Of a stretch of 64,000 nt of DNA, positions 1-9,030 are shown one piece after another. Source of the stretch: Rhyacophila brunnea (Eukaryota > Arthropoda > Insecta > Trichoptera > Rhyacophilidae); assembly GCA_022495005.1 (NCBI GenBank), contig JAGYXB010000443.1, positions 104,705 to 168,704 on the forward strand. The letters run 5' to 3'. The notes beneath the pieces are model-generated. The model had not been told where the DNA came from. It worked only from the letters and a program-made list of their open reading frames with translations, and ran no database searches. The position numbers were made by a program, and so were the translations under genes. The number at the start of each line of letters is the position of its first letter. Positions within the stretch are counted from its first letter, which is position 1.

Positions 1-481
1 TTATATTAATCCATAGAATTCGGTTTTAGCCATGCAAATTTTGCCTAATACAGACTTTAATATCTACTTAGATAATATATAATAGCATACAATATATTAT
101 CAGTTTTTGAGTTTATAGTAATTTAGTCGGTACTACACAATGATAATTTATCATTAAATAAGAAATCGACTTAGATATTTCCGTTTAGAATAAAAAATAT
201 AATTATTCTCCTCACAAATGGTTATTTGCATAACGCGTTTTTTAAAGATTTTTTAAATCTCAAGAATTATAATAGAAAAATGTTTTTGGGTTTTGTTTCC
301 ATGTATATACTCTAACATATTATATATAATATGTATGTACCCATATTTAAATTTAAGTTTAATAGGTAGGTTATTTGGAGTATTTAAATATATCGATGAA
401 ATGAAAAGTTATTTCGGACATTATTCGTGTAAACAAATATAAATAAATTATATTATGTGTTATCAATACATATTATCGTCA
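1..481. other. AT-rich stretch, no feature seen
   Basis: Long A/T runs and short AT palindromes. I see no open reading frame of note and no repeat shared with the rest of the window. Confidence 0.5.
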
Positions 482-723
482 CTGTTCTGGCAGAAGACAC
501 TAATTCGAAAAAATGACATTAAGAGTACCAAAATGTTCCTTATTTCAATTTTTATCGTCTGGAAACCTTCTTAATAAATAAACAGTCTTTATTTTAAAGT
601 CATCTTTTTAACGATTACTTAATAAACTCACGTGATAGACCATTATTTCAAACATTTTAACAACTTCAAAGTCAAATTACTCAAAACTAGTATTCTCCAG
701 TTAGTGTGTTCTGCCAGAACAGA
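482..723. mobile_element. Small terminal-inverted-repeat element (MITE-like)
   Basis: The left end reads CTGTTCTGGCAGAAGACACT and the right end is its reverse complement with one or two changes (ending TTCTGCCAGAACAG). The 242-bp body is AT-rich and has no coding potential. I did not find a convincing target duplication, so the superfamily is unknown. Confidence 0.5.
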
Positions 724-1181
724 GACATTAAAACCCCGTAGAAATCATATATATATATATTATATATTATATATTAATTTGGAGATGATCTATAATTATT
801 CTGAATTCCCCAATTTGAAGATAAACCGTTTTGTTAACACACCAAAAGCTATCGATTGATTAATAATCATTGCATAAAACACTTGATTCCCTATTGAAAT
901 TTAATATTTCAGATTAAATACCAATTCCAAATAGTTAATACTTTCATGATAGATTTTATTATATTCGATAGTAAAATTAATAACTATGAAAAGATGCACT
1001 GCTTTTTATAGTAAAAGAATACATTTCACGATTTAAACTGTTAAATTTGAATTTAGAATTTCCCATCAAATCGATAAGTTGCTAACACATGAAAATTGTT
1101 GATTCGTAGAATATTGATTATAATTATAGATTTGCCACTTACGAATGTTGTAGACGCCATTTTACTGTGGCTTGTTAAGCT

Positions 1182-1376
1182 GTGATGGGTCGACTGAAGT
1201 ATTGTGACCAACCCTCAGACTTTTATATGAAAAAACGCATTCTATCTGGCTCCGTGGTGACTGGTAAAACCGTCCGTCTGCCGATGGTAAAAGTGGCTAC
1301 AGGGGAAACGAACCGAGGCATCGCGAGAAAGAAAATTTGTCAGCTTTTATCCGACGATAGTATCACACAAATATGA
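1182..1376 (+). CDS. Unrecognised coding-like ORF, 64 aa
   Basis: The frame opens with two methionines and ends at TGA. Its base composition is more balanced than the flanks. The peptide is basic and hydrophilic, with a central stretch around residues 20-50 rich in G, T, R and K (for example VTGKTVRLP and ETNRGIARKK), and has no signal peptide or membrane segment. I do not recognise a family. It could be an exon or a transposon fragment; the composition contrast is the only reason to list it. No splice sites or neighbours support a host gene. Confidence 0.25.
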   Translation: MMGRLKYCDQPSDFYMKKRILSGSVVTGKTVRLPMVKVATGETNRGIARKKICQLLSDDSITQI

Positions 1377-1475
1377 ACTAAAAAAATATACAGCACTTTA
1401 AAAAATATATTGATGCATTTAGATATTATGTAGGTATACACTGTTTTTATTTATAACAAACATGATGTAAGTTAG

Positions 1476-1718
1476 ATGGGTGAATCCTGTATTCTAAAAA
1501 AAATACTCTTCGGATTCCCAGAGGGAAAGACCCATCGAAAGACTGAGATAATATGGCGAGAGAAGCCAGGAGCTGTTGCTAAGCGATGGACTGAGGATGC
1601 CAAGGCTTTCGTGACAGATAAAATACAAATGTATTTTTGTGGCAGTGAAAATATAACTACTGAGAAGTGGGATGTGCTTGGAGAAGCCTGTATCCAGCAG
1701 TGGATTGACTCCGCCTAA
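1476..1718 (+). pseudogene. Unrecognised coding-like ORF, possibly a LINE tail
   Basis: An 80-aa frame whose middle (FPEGKTHRKTEIIWREK) loosely resembles the basic G-x-P-x-GKR...RW stretch near the C-terminus of RTE-type LINE polyproteins. The end (EACIQQWIDSA) is followed by TAA. Composition is closer to coding than the flanks. No reverse transcriptase motif lies upstream, so at most this is a 5'-truncated remnant. Another protein type is possible. Confidence 0.25.
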
Positions 1719-2139
1719 TACTGAGACTTATTGATGGCGTGTACATTTTGTTCCGTTGCATTTGATTTGGAGTCTCCATCTGGATAGAACTATTTCTCAT
1801 CTATATGATAAATCTATTATGATTTATCAAGATATATTCAATATAGCTTGCCCTTTCTTCAATGCAACTGGATTACGGTATTCTAGAAGGTCGCTAAATA
1901 ACATTTGCATGGTTGTATCATGTCCAGAAATTTGTACGTTAGCAATAATTATCACTCACCACAGCAGACATTGAGATGTTACATCGGGATTAGATGGATA
2001 GTTTTAAGATAAAATTCATCTCTAAATAAAATACGAAATAAAAATTACAGATGCAAAATTTGATAGATTAATGTTCCTATTGAATCTGATAAGATTGAAA
2101 CATTACTGTCTCTAAACGCGTTATTTTTTTTATCTCAAT

Positions 2140-2222
2140 GCTATACGGCCATCCCATTCCGGTACGACATTTCACGGTGATATGTGATACGGTAAAATGT
2201 AATACGTACAATGTACATTACA
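2140..2222. repeat. End fragment of TTAGG-core foldback family
   Basis: Contains the family phrase around TTTCACGGTGATATGTGATACGG and finishes near ACGTACAATGTACATTA. The same phrase occurs near 4430, 11730, 46330 and 49540. Only an end is present here. Confidence 0.5.
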
Positions 2223-2749
2223 TTGATTGGATTGCATACAGAGGAGTTACCTTAGGAATCGAGGGCATCCGTTGTTTGTTCTCTCAAGGTGCAGAACTAA
2301 TTTGTAATTTGTTATATTCATTATATGTAAAATAAATAAATATGATTTGAATTTGATTTGTATTATGTTAATTGTAATGTGTGTTTTAAAATAGTTATCA
2401 CTTTGTTGACGTTTTCTGACGGGTTATATTATTATTTGTTAAGTATTACAAAAAATCGACTTTGTCAACTCTGAACGGTTCATTAAAACAGATACACATA
2501 ACGTAAAGCTATTAATTTTTTGTGAAATACAAAATATATAATTTTTACCACTTTTTGACTGCATAATACGAGGAACGAATAATAATTATTTCAACGGAAT
2601 CATTTTTAATAAAATTATCTAATGATAGGTATTTTGTATGCAACCACAGCCTAGTAATCGCTAAAAAACAGTAACAATTGCAGCGGATAGAGCACAATAT
2701 TTGAGATACATGTGACATATAGAGCATAAAGTGTCTCGTATTAATATCT

Positions 2750-2830
2750 GTGACATGTAAATTGTACGTTTTACATTTGACCGTACCACAGTTCGCCGTG
2801 AGCTTTCGTATCGGAAAGAGATGACCTAAA
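2750..2830. repeat. End fragment of TTAGG-core foldback family
   Basis: Begins ACATGTAAATTGTACG and continues to ATCGGAAAGAGATGACC, matching the left end of the copy at 10824 and the inverted end at 49565. No TTAGG core follows in this copy. Confidence 0.5.
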
Positions 2831-2832
2831 TG

Positions 2833-3317
2833 AAAAATAATTACAAGATAATTTTTTTTTTACATTTAACGTTTTTAAATTTCTGTTGAATTATTTATTA
2901 TGTTCAATATGCTCAAACTTGTACTTGATATGAAATAAATTAAAACCAAACAAACAAACACATATATAATACTAAAATGTCATTTTGATATTTCATTTTG
3001 ATTTCCATAGTAACGCACGTATATATTAATAATTTAGTTGCTAGGACCACCCCTTTAGCAACCAATAATAGTATTTTACTTTTACTTTTTCTGAAATAAC
3101 TTTCCATATAAAACAGAATTAACTGAAAATGAATTCAATTCTGCTTAAAGATGGCTAAAAGTATTGAAATAATGCATTGGCATCGTGTTCTGATATATTC
3201 TAAAAGTTTCAAATATCTAACTAGTCGGGAAGTTAGTTAAACATCGATTGCAAGATTTGTACTGGATAAACAACAACCGGACAAACAAAAATACGAGCGA
3301 ATAAAAACGTTGTAAAA
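2833..3317 (+). mobile_element. MITE-A copy (about 470-bp dispersed element)
   Basis: First of about ten copies in the window. Shared landmarks in order are AATTACAAGATAA, a CGTTTTTAAATTT box, GATTTCCATAGTAACGCACG, TTAGTTGCTAGGACC, GAAAATGAATTCAATTCTGC, GTGTTCTGATATATTC, and a closing GAGC..AATAAAAACGTTGTAAAAT. The two ends carry the inverted motif ACCACGTTTTTA (altered here to AACGTTTTT). No coding capacity; non-autonomous, superfamily unknown. Confidence 0.8.
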
Positions 3318-3428
3318 TATAAAATACGCGTTGTTCGTGGAGCATTGCAGACAATAATGTTCCAATTTTATTAGATCCTAATCTAAACTAAGCTAACCTA
3401 ACTTAACCTAACCTGCCAAATAATCCAG

Positions 3429-4257
3429 CTGTGGCGAGGGGTGGAGGTAGGCTGTTAAGATCTGCCATAAATAGTGCACATGAAACTTTATTAGTTATAC
3501 GTATTTGTTTTTATTGAACTAAGACTACAATTTACAGATGGTGCTGGTTAGTTTTTAAAAATCAAATAAACTCTGCTTACCCAAACCATAATAGTTTTGG
3601 TATATTCTTGGCGATACGATAAAATTGTGCACACTTTTTCATGCATGCTTATCTGTTTTCGTTGGATAAAGAATGCATATTATAATACATATTGTTAGTT
3701 CATTTTTTTAAATTCATTAAGCCCTGCCTAAACCAAACACCCACGCGCGGCTTAAGCATTAGTCTATAACGCCGTGGGTCCCAGGTTCGAATCCCCTGGG
3801 TCTGGTAAGTATACGTATTGTTTTCCAATTTGTGTCTGTCAGGGTATGGACCTAATAGGTTGAGCAAGTAGCTGACATCCATTTCACGTAAAAAACAATA
3901 TCTGTTAATACAAACATCTACTCCGTGGAGGCCCATATGATCCTATTAAGATCGGACATGGTCGAAAGAAGAAAACCAAACTATAATAGATAACAAAATA
4001 TTATTCGATCTACAAAATATCCAGTTGTGTATGAATTAATTGCATACTTTTAGATATTTTATAGATAGACGAGTATTTTTTGACAATTATCTATTATAGC
4101 TTGGATTACGCAAGGTTTAGCTGAATTTTAAAAACTAATCAAAACCATCTGTACATTGTAGTCTTATTTCAATGAAAACAAATACGTATGACTGACAAAG
4201 TTTAATGTCCACTATTTATGGCGGATATTAATAGCCTACCTCTACCCTTCGCCACTA
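3429..4257. mobile_element. hAT-type non-autonomous element with 8-bp target duplication
   Basis: Perfect 8-bp direct repeats TAATCCAG flank it at 3421-3428 and 4258-4265. The ends read CTGTGGCGAGGGGTGGAGG and (reversed) CCTCTACCCTTCGCCAC. The arms are long inverted repeats of roughly 170 bp (GTAGGCTGTTAAGATC...ATACGTATTTGTTTTTATTG and its complement). An 8-bp duplication and a CAGTGGCG-type end are typical of hAT transposons. A SINE sits inside at 3739-3972. A sister copy lies at 36476-37051. Confidence 0.88.
3739..3972 (+). mobile_element. tRNA-derived SINE (SINE-1), complete, with 9-bp duplication
   Basis: The tRNA-like head has an A-box region (CGCGGCTTAAGC) and a B box (GGTTCGAATCC). 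The body includes TTGAGCAAGTAGCTGACATCC, and the end reads ATCGGACATGGTCGAAAGAAGA. The 9-bp duplication AAACCAAAC occurs at 3730-3738 and 3973-3981, the hallmark of target-primed reverse transcription by a LINE. Transcription would be by RNA polymerase III. About ten copies or pieces of this family occur in the window. Confidence 0.92.
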
Positions 4258-4480
4258 TAATCCAGTATATGTATATTATTTTCAAAATTTGTTTGCTTCT
4301 GGCTTCATGTAAATAGATAAACCGACAAGAACCGTGTTTTAATTAGACATGAACTTTATCTCAGTATGTACTATACGACCAAAAAAGGTTGGACGGTCTT
4401 TAATATACGACCATATATTATTTCCGATACATAATATTCACGGTGGAGTGTGATACGGGAAACTGTATACAGTATACTCT

Positions 4481-4830
4481 CAGTAATCCGCCGCTCGATT
4501 ATCCGACAACTATTATAATCTGCCGTTATTTTTATTCGTTGAAAGCACAAAATCAAGCTCTATAATTCGCCGGTATTCGATTGTAAAATTCAGTAGTCCG
4601 CCGCGCACAAGTATAGGTACAGCGCAGATGAGACGGGTTTATTTTGGAAACTTCTCCTTCGTAAAATGTACGTTCATCGCGAAGAAAGTAATGTACCAGT
4701 GAGGAAAGTGCCCAATGACCGCATCATAATAATTATGCTGTGCTCCAATGCAACCGGGACATAAAAACTTTTGGTCATAGGGTAAGCCAGGAATCATAAG
4801 CCATTCAAGAATATCTGCCTCACTGAACAA
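4481..4830 (+). pseudogene. pogo/Tigger-like (Tc1/mariner superfamily) transposase fragment
   Basis: An end-like sequence CAGTAATCCGCCGCTCG, followed by GATTATCCGACAAC, resembles Tigger/pogo terminal repeats and begins at 4481; a related CAGTAGTCCGCCGCGC stands at 4591. From 4618 one frame reads YSADETGLFWKLL, then NDRIIIIMLCSNATGT, a stop, KLLVIG, another stop, and NHKPFKN. The ADETGLFW block and the following CNA-G...LLVIGK pattern are characteristic of the DDE nuclease domain of pogo/jerky-like transposases; the D of ADETG is a catalytic acid. Only about 70 residues of the roughly 500-residue enzyme remain, with two in-frame stops (TAA at 4762-4764 and 4780-4782). It is dead, and lies immediately beside the end of a TTAGG-core foldback copy. 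Confidence 0.8.
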
Positions 4831-5056
4831 CTGGTTGTGTCAAGTGATTTACTGTTTATTATTTAGTTAATAAACTAAGTTTATAAATATGTATAATTTA
4901 GTAAATACTTGATTTTAATTATAATAAACTTTAAACCTTTAAATTATTTAAAACTTTAAATTAATTAAAAATTAGCCCCTCGTCAAAGTCTAGACCAAGC
5001 GGGTAGCACAGCCGATATTATTTGAGTAATGTTTTAGCATACTAGGTGCACATGTT
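4831..5056. other. AT-rich spacer
   Basis: A run of T/A-rich sequence followed by a slightly more GC stretch near 4976-5050. No feature recognised. Confidence 0.4.
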
Positions 5057-5292
5057 CAGCATGCTCGCTGTAAGTCACTTCCAATCCGCCAGTCGCTGAT
5101 GACACGCTCAACGGTTTCCGCCACTATGCCTCCAATTTAATAGAAACTAGGAGAAACTGTACAAAATATATCGCCATGTATTGTGAAAATATGTAAAAAT
5201 AAGTATATGAAGAAGAAAAAGAGCCTATGGGACGAATTTACATTCTCCTCCTTGGGCCCCCCCAATATTAAATCCTGGGTGCGCTACTGGTA
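5057..5292 (-). repeat. hAT-like element end fragment (family 7)
   Basis: The right end, read on the minus strand, is CCAGTAGCGCACCCAGGATT, then a G-run, then GGAGGAGAATGTAAATTCG and a CTC/TTC-rich stretch. The same order recurs on the plus strand at 13105-13200. CAGTRGCGCACCCAGG is a hAT-style terminus. The other end was not located. Confidence 0.5.
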
Positions 5293-5414
5293 ACATCTAG
5301 AAAGCTTCCAGGTCTCGAATCCGTAAATCAATACAACTTTACTATAATATATGTAAAATAAATAAAATCAGAATATTAATTAAATGTGACATATTATACT
5401 ACAATATATACATT

Positions 5415-5605
5415 GAGAACGACCCAGATATTCAAAACAGGATGCAGGAGCTTGGAAATGAATATTGCAATGTAGGTTTAAAGAAAAATATCTTGAAGAA
5501 AAAAGTAATGATAAACTGCTTTGTTGAACCAAAACCGATCCAGATCAATAACACTTACATCGAGCGAGTCAACAATCATGTCTATCTTGGAAAACAAATG
5601 TCAAT
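5415..5605 (+). pseudogene. LINE reverse transcriptase fragment (thumb region, RTE-like)
   Basis: The frame reads NEYCNVGLKKNILKKKVM followed by IQINNTYIERVNNHVYLGKQM. This matches the segment just after the YADD motif in RTE-like LINE reverse transcriptases (VGLKMNLKKTKVM ... IEYVDEYVYLGQ). About 60 residues are recognisable; beyond about 5605 the frame continues to 5678 but no longer resembles the family. There is no catalytic motif, so it is a 5'- and 3'-truncated relic. It may belong to the same lineage as the piece at 39500-39975. Confidence 0.7.
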
Positions 5606-5762
5606 TAACAGTGGTGTGTTTTCCGCGATTGCTTGCAGAAACAACCTGGCACGGAGCACATTTTGGTCGCCTGAATAGCACTTATCTTCTAAAGTGACTT
5701 CCCATTGTGTCTTAGTGTAGTTTGCAATCAGATGATTGGGTATGTATGCAGATGCATAGACA

Positions 5763-5970
5763 CCAGGGCTCGTAATGGATCGGAGTGCACCGGAGTGCCG
5801 TTCCGGTTTATAAAATCACCAAAATTATCTTTCCGTCTCGTAGGAATATTAATTTTACCGTCTGAGCTAGTTAAAATACACGTACCTATAATTAGATAAC
5901 TATGTTAATATTTTTATAAAGTTATCGAGCGCTCCGGGTCGTAAAATTTTCCATTTCGAGCGCTGATCCT
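5763..5970. repeat. hAT-like element end (family 9)
   Basis: Starts CAGGGCTCGTAATGGATCGG and runs through CACCGGAGTGCCGTTCCGG and AAATTATCTTTCCGTCTC, the same order (reversed) as the right end at 10131-10235. A second family phrase, GCGCTCCGGGTCG...CATTTCGAGCGCT, occurs at 5928-5966. Boundaries are approximate. Confidence 0.5.
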
Positions 5971-5984
5971 CTAAAAGAAATCCA

Positions 5985-6180
5985 AAAGTTATGAGTAGCA
6001 CAACGTAATATGAAAAGATGCATGTTGGGTTAAAGAGAAAAAACACCAGAGACAGACAAGAGTACGCAATGAGATAGAGGTCTCTAAAAAGATGAAATGG
6101 CAACGAGCCGGACATGTTTCTCGGAGAGTCGACAATTATTGGAGAAATGCATGTCATTCAGTGGTATCCACAGAATACCA
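5985..6180 (+). pseudogene. LINE C-terminal fragment, frameshifted
   Basis: Two frames together give MKRCMLG, then RQTRVRNEIEVSKKMKWQRAG, HVSRRVDNYW. This is the well-known tail of RTE-type LINE polyproteins (MERAMLG...RDRIRNEEIRR...KWQWAGHVAR). A frame change between MKRCMLG and RQTR inactivates it. Upstream reverse transcriptase motifs are absent except for the separate piece at 5415-5605, which could derive from the same original insertion. Confidence 0.65.
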
Positions 6181-7522
6181 ACCTTACAAAGAACTGCCCT
6201 GAGAATTGATGTTTTTAGACTTATCAACATATTCACGCCATACACGAATTTATGGTTCAATTATTTTTAAAACTAAGATATCGATATGTAGTATATAATG
6301 AAGTGGCCGCATCGTCTGCTTCATGAAAAACTCCCACTACACCCAAAAGTTGTAATATTGGTATTCGTTCATTCATTCGCCGCCCTTTATAATGTATCGC
6401 CCCTATGCAAAGCATGACCTACCCAACCCAATGGAACGTCAATGGGTTCAGTCACACATGCCGAGCATCTATGACCTATAGTGGATTCCCCCGAGGATAG
6501 GCGGTGTAATTATAAGTTTCGAGATAGAAATTAAATCAGTACACTTCAGTTCAACTGTGGGTGAAATTGGTAACTGTACGTATTTTGTATGTGTTTGCGA
6601 CAATGACTGCATTGTTTTTTAATATCTTGTAAACTCTGTACACAAATATTTGGGATTTGACGTAATTGTTTGTTTAAATGCTCCATTGAAAAAGTATTTT
6701 TTTTCGGCTTGTAACATTGATGAAAACCTCAGAGTAATAATATAAAAAATAGTTGGTATTCTTCGGCAAAATGAAGCCGTGTTTCTTGCGTATAACGCAC
6801 AGTAAAACCTCAATATTATTATTATCAACTTAAATATGAAACGTTATATCATCATGTTGCTTCTCAGTACGGCTACCAAATTTCAACAAAATATAGTAAA
6901 CCATATTTTCTAATAAATTAATTAAAAATAATTAGCACTAAATCTATATTTAACCAAAAACAATACATGCTCATAGTTTATAAATGAATGTAGTCATTCA
7001 AATCAATATTTACCGGTGACATGTACAAAGAATATTTAATTCAGCAGTAGAAATTCTATCTTACTCTAACGCATATTGGGCAGATATAAGCGTGCGGAAT
7101 GCTTTCTTACTCGCACTTATGGTTTGTTTTTCTCCAGCTCTTTATACAAACCCTTTTCATCATAGTGCTGCCATGGACAAAAAATAAAATACATTTGAAT
7201 GCGAGACGACTTGCAACATATTTAATCATTATAATCAGGAATATTATGTTTACCTTAATTTTCAAATATAAAAACTCCATCTGCAATACCGATATTTAAA
7301 AACCGGTATCTCAGTATTTTTTGATACCGAAATACCCGTTTTAAAATCAGACAATATTGTTAATATAATCGATATTGAAAGTGGAAACAAAATCTATTAA
7401 TTAACATTAAAGGTTTATCAGTAAGTATCTGAATTCACGGTTAAATACTGTTTGTTTGTGTAATCAGTAGTAACGTCAGCCCCAGTGGAGAATATTTCAT
7501 AATGAAATAGTTATTATACACT
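6181..7522. other. Long stretch without recognised features
   Basis: AT-rich DNA with short open frames that look random. No repeat in this span matched others that I could identify. Confidence 0.4.
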
Positions 7523-7533
7523 ATAATGGACTT

Positions 7534-7787
7534 ACACCCATGGTGGCCGCGCGGCTTATGCGTTTGACTATAACACCGTGGGTCCCAGGTTCGAATCCTG
7601 GGTCTGGCAAGTACCTACACATATTTTTTTTCAATTTGTGTCTGTCAGGGTATGGACCTAATAGATTGAGCAAGTGGCTGACATCAATTTCTCGTAAAAA
7701 ACAAAATCTGTTAATACAAACCTCTACTCTGTGGAGGCCCATATGATCATATTAGGATCGGACATGGTCGAAAGAAAAAAGAAGAAG
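7534..7787 (+). mobile_element. SINE-1 copy with 11-bp target duplication
   Basis: The tRNA-like head (GCGCGGCTTATGC, then GGTTCGAATCC) is followed by the standard body and a tail of AAAGAAAAAAGAAGAAG. The 11-bp repeat ATAATGGACTT is present at 7523-7533 and 7788-7798. Open frames overlapping it on both strands are translations of the SINE, not genes. Confidence 0.92.
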
Positions 7788-7799
7788 ATAATGGACTTG

Positions 7800-8340
7800 C
7801 ATGTGCCTAGTTTTTTAATGTTTATCTACTTAATCCAATATGATAGAAATATGTTATATATTCTGTTTGTTTTTACTTCTGACGGGATAAAAGTTAAGAA
7901 ATTGCTTAATGTATAAGGTGCAATAAACTGATAAAACATTACATGGAATTACCAATGGGGACCATCCGCGCATACACATCTAAGAACACTTCATAATATA
8001 TATAAAATTTATCAAATCGATCATTATAGATTATATATCAAAAGACGACAAATCGGCTATTTTGAATAATATACAGCGTTGTTGCAGGGAAGGCAACTTA
8101 ACAATTGTTTTAAATAATGTTTTTAATACATGTATATGTTTGGTCAATACACCATTCGATGCCGATGAAGATGTACAACATAACATGACATTCATAACTC
8201 AGAACTCCCCAAAATCGATATATACAGTATTGTTTTTGGGGAGGTCTCATTTATTGAAAGATCATTAGAAGAAGAAAGTGCCAATAGTTCAACTATATAC
8301 TAGGTATGTATACATAAACATCAGCATCTACACCACATCT
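7800..8340. other. AT-rich spacer
   Basis: No element boundary or coding signal recognised between the SINE and the foldback element. Confidence 0.4.
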
Positions 8341-8879
8341 TTTTGAAAAACACTTTCTGAGAATATATATTATAACCAATAGAAAAATCTTTTTGAAAAA
8401 AGTAAGCCACCCCGGCAGAGAATCGAACCCTGCATCTTCTGGGTTTACGCCCCGTCCGTTGCATTTACCTCTATGCTACAAGGCGTCGTTCTAATTGCTT
8501 ATTACTTCAATTACTAACCAACGTCGTCGATTTCTCCAATATCTACTTTGATTTAATAAAACAAAAACCGATTGGCAAAGTAGCTTGATTTAGAAGAACG
8601 CTGATGAGTAGGTATTAAAAAACGCCAATTGTTAAAATTTGTCGCAATTAGTACGTCGCCTTGTAGCATAGAGGTAAATACAACGGGCGGGGCGTAAACC
8701 CACGAGATGCAGGGTTCGATGTTGTGAACGTCTTAAACTTATAATTTGTAATGTCCACAATATGTAAAATAAATTAAAATTGAAATTGAAATTGATTCCC
8801 TGCCGGGGTGGCTTACTATTTTCAAAAAGATTTTTTCTATTGGTTATAATATATTTTCTCAGAAAGTGTTTTTCAAAAT
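8341..8879. mobile_element. Foldback element with tRNA-like sequence in both arms (copy 1)
   Basis: The left arm (8341-8490, minus) and right arm (8650-8879, plus) are inverted copies: an outer AAGTGTTTTTCAAA end, a TATTGGTTATAATATAT stretch, TTTTTCAAAAAGA, then a tRNA-like block with a B box (GGTTCGAT) and an A-box-like TAGCATAGAGGTAAAT. The unique centre (8490-8650) contains TACTTTGATTTAATAAAAC and GAACGCTGATGAGTAGGTATT. The same centre and arm order occurs at 11903-12188 and 51668-52675, so arms and centre travel as one unit. Confidence 0.78.
8721..8794 (+). repeat. Short retroelement tail inserted inside a foldback arm
   Basis: It interrupts the right arm exactly within the B box (GGTTCGAT / TCCCTGCCGG). 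The 74-bp insert starts TGTGAACGTCTTAAAC and ends with an AAATTG repeat run. The same phrase follows another repeat at 13770-13835 (TGTGAACGTTTTAAAT). It is most likely the 3' end of a LINE or SINE. Confidence 0.6.
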
Positions 8880-9030
8880 CATGTATATACTATTTAGTTT
8901 ACGTATCTTAGAAAAACATTTTTTAAGATACGTAAACGCTAAATAATCATTTACTGACAAGTCGTTGTCATTGTTTTGCAGTGATGCTACAACCGGCCAC
9001 CCGTTTGTATTCATTCACTCAATGTACAAG

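Larger units (their letters stand above)
3345..4475. mobile_element. TTAGG-core foldback family copy, split by a hAT-type element
   Basis: The left part (3345-3428) holds AACCTAACTTAACCTAACCT and ends in AAATAATCCAG. The right part (4266-4475) resumes with TATATGTATATTATTTTCAAAA, then CCGACAAGAACCGTGTTTT and CACGGTGGAGTGTGATACGG. Joined, the order matches the inverted copy at 46285-46540. The interruption is the element at 3429-4257. Confidence 0.75.

Noticed and set aside
3785..3797. GGTTCGAATCC B boxes as genuine tRNA genes
   Set aside because: Each is followed by the SINE-1 body and none has a complete cloverleaf with an acceptor stem; several have target duplications typical of SINEs.
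4639..4830. 63-codon minus-strand frame
   Set aside because: The plus strand carries the recognisable pogo/Tigger DDE segment; the minus frame is a shadow.
8407..8486. A functional tRNA gene on the minus strand
   Set aside because: The same tRNA-like block recurs in the inverted partner arm and at 11903 and 51780-52530 with the same flanks, so it is part of a repeat.
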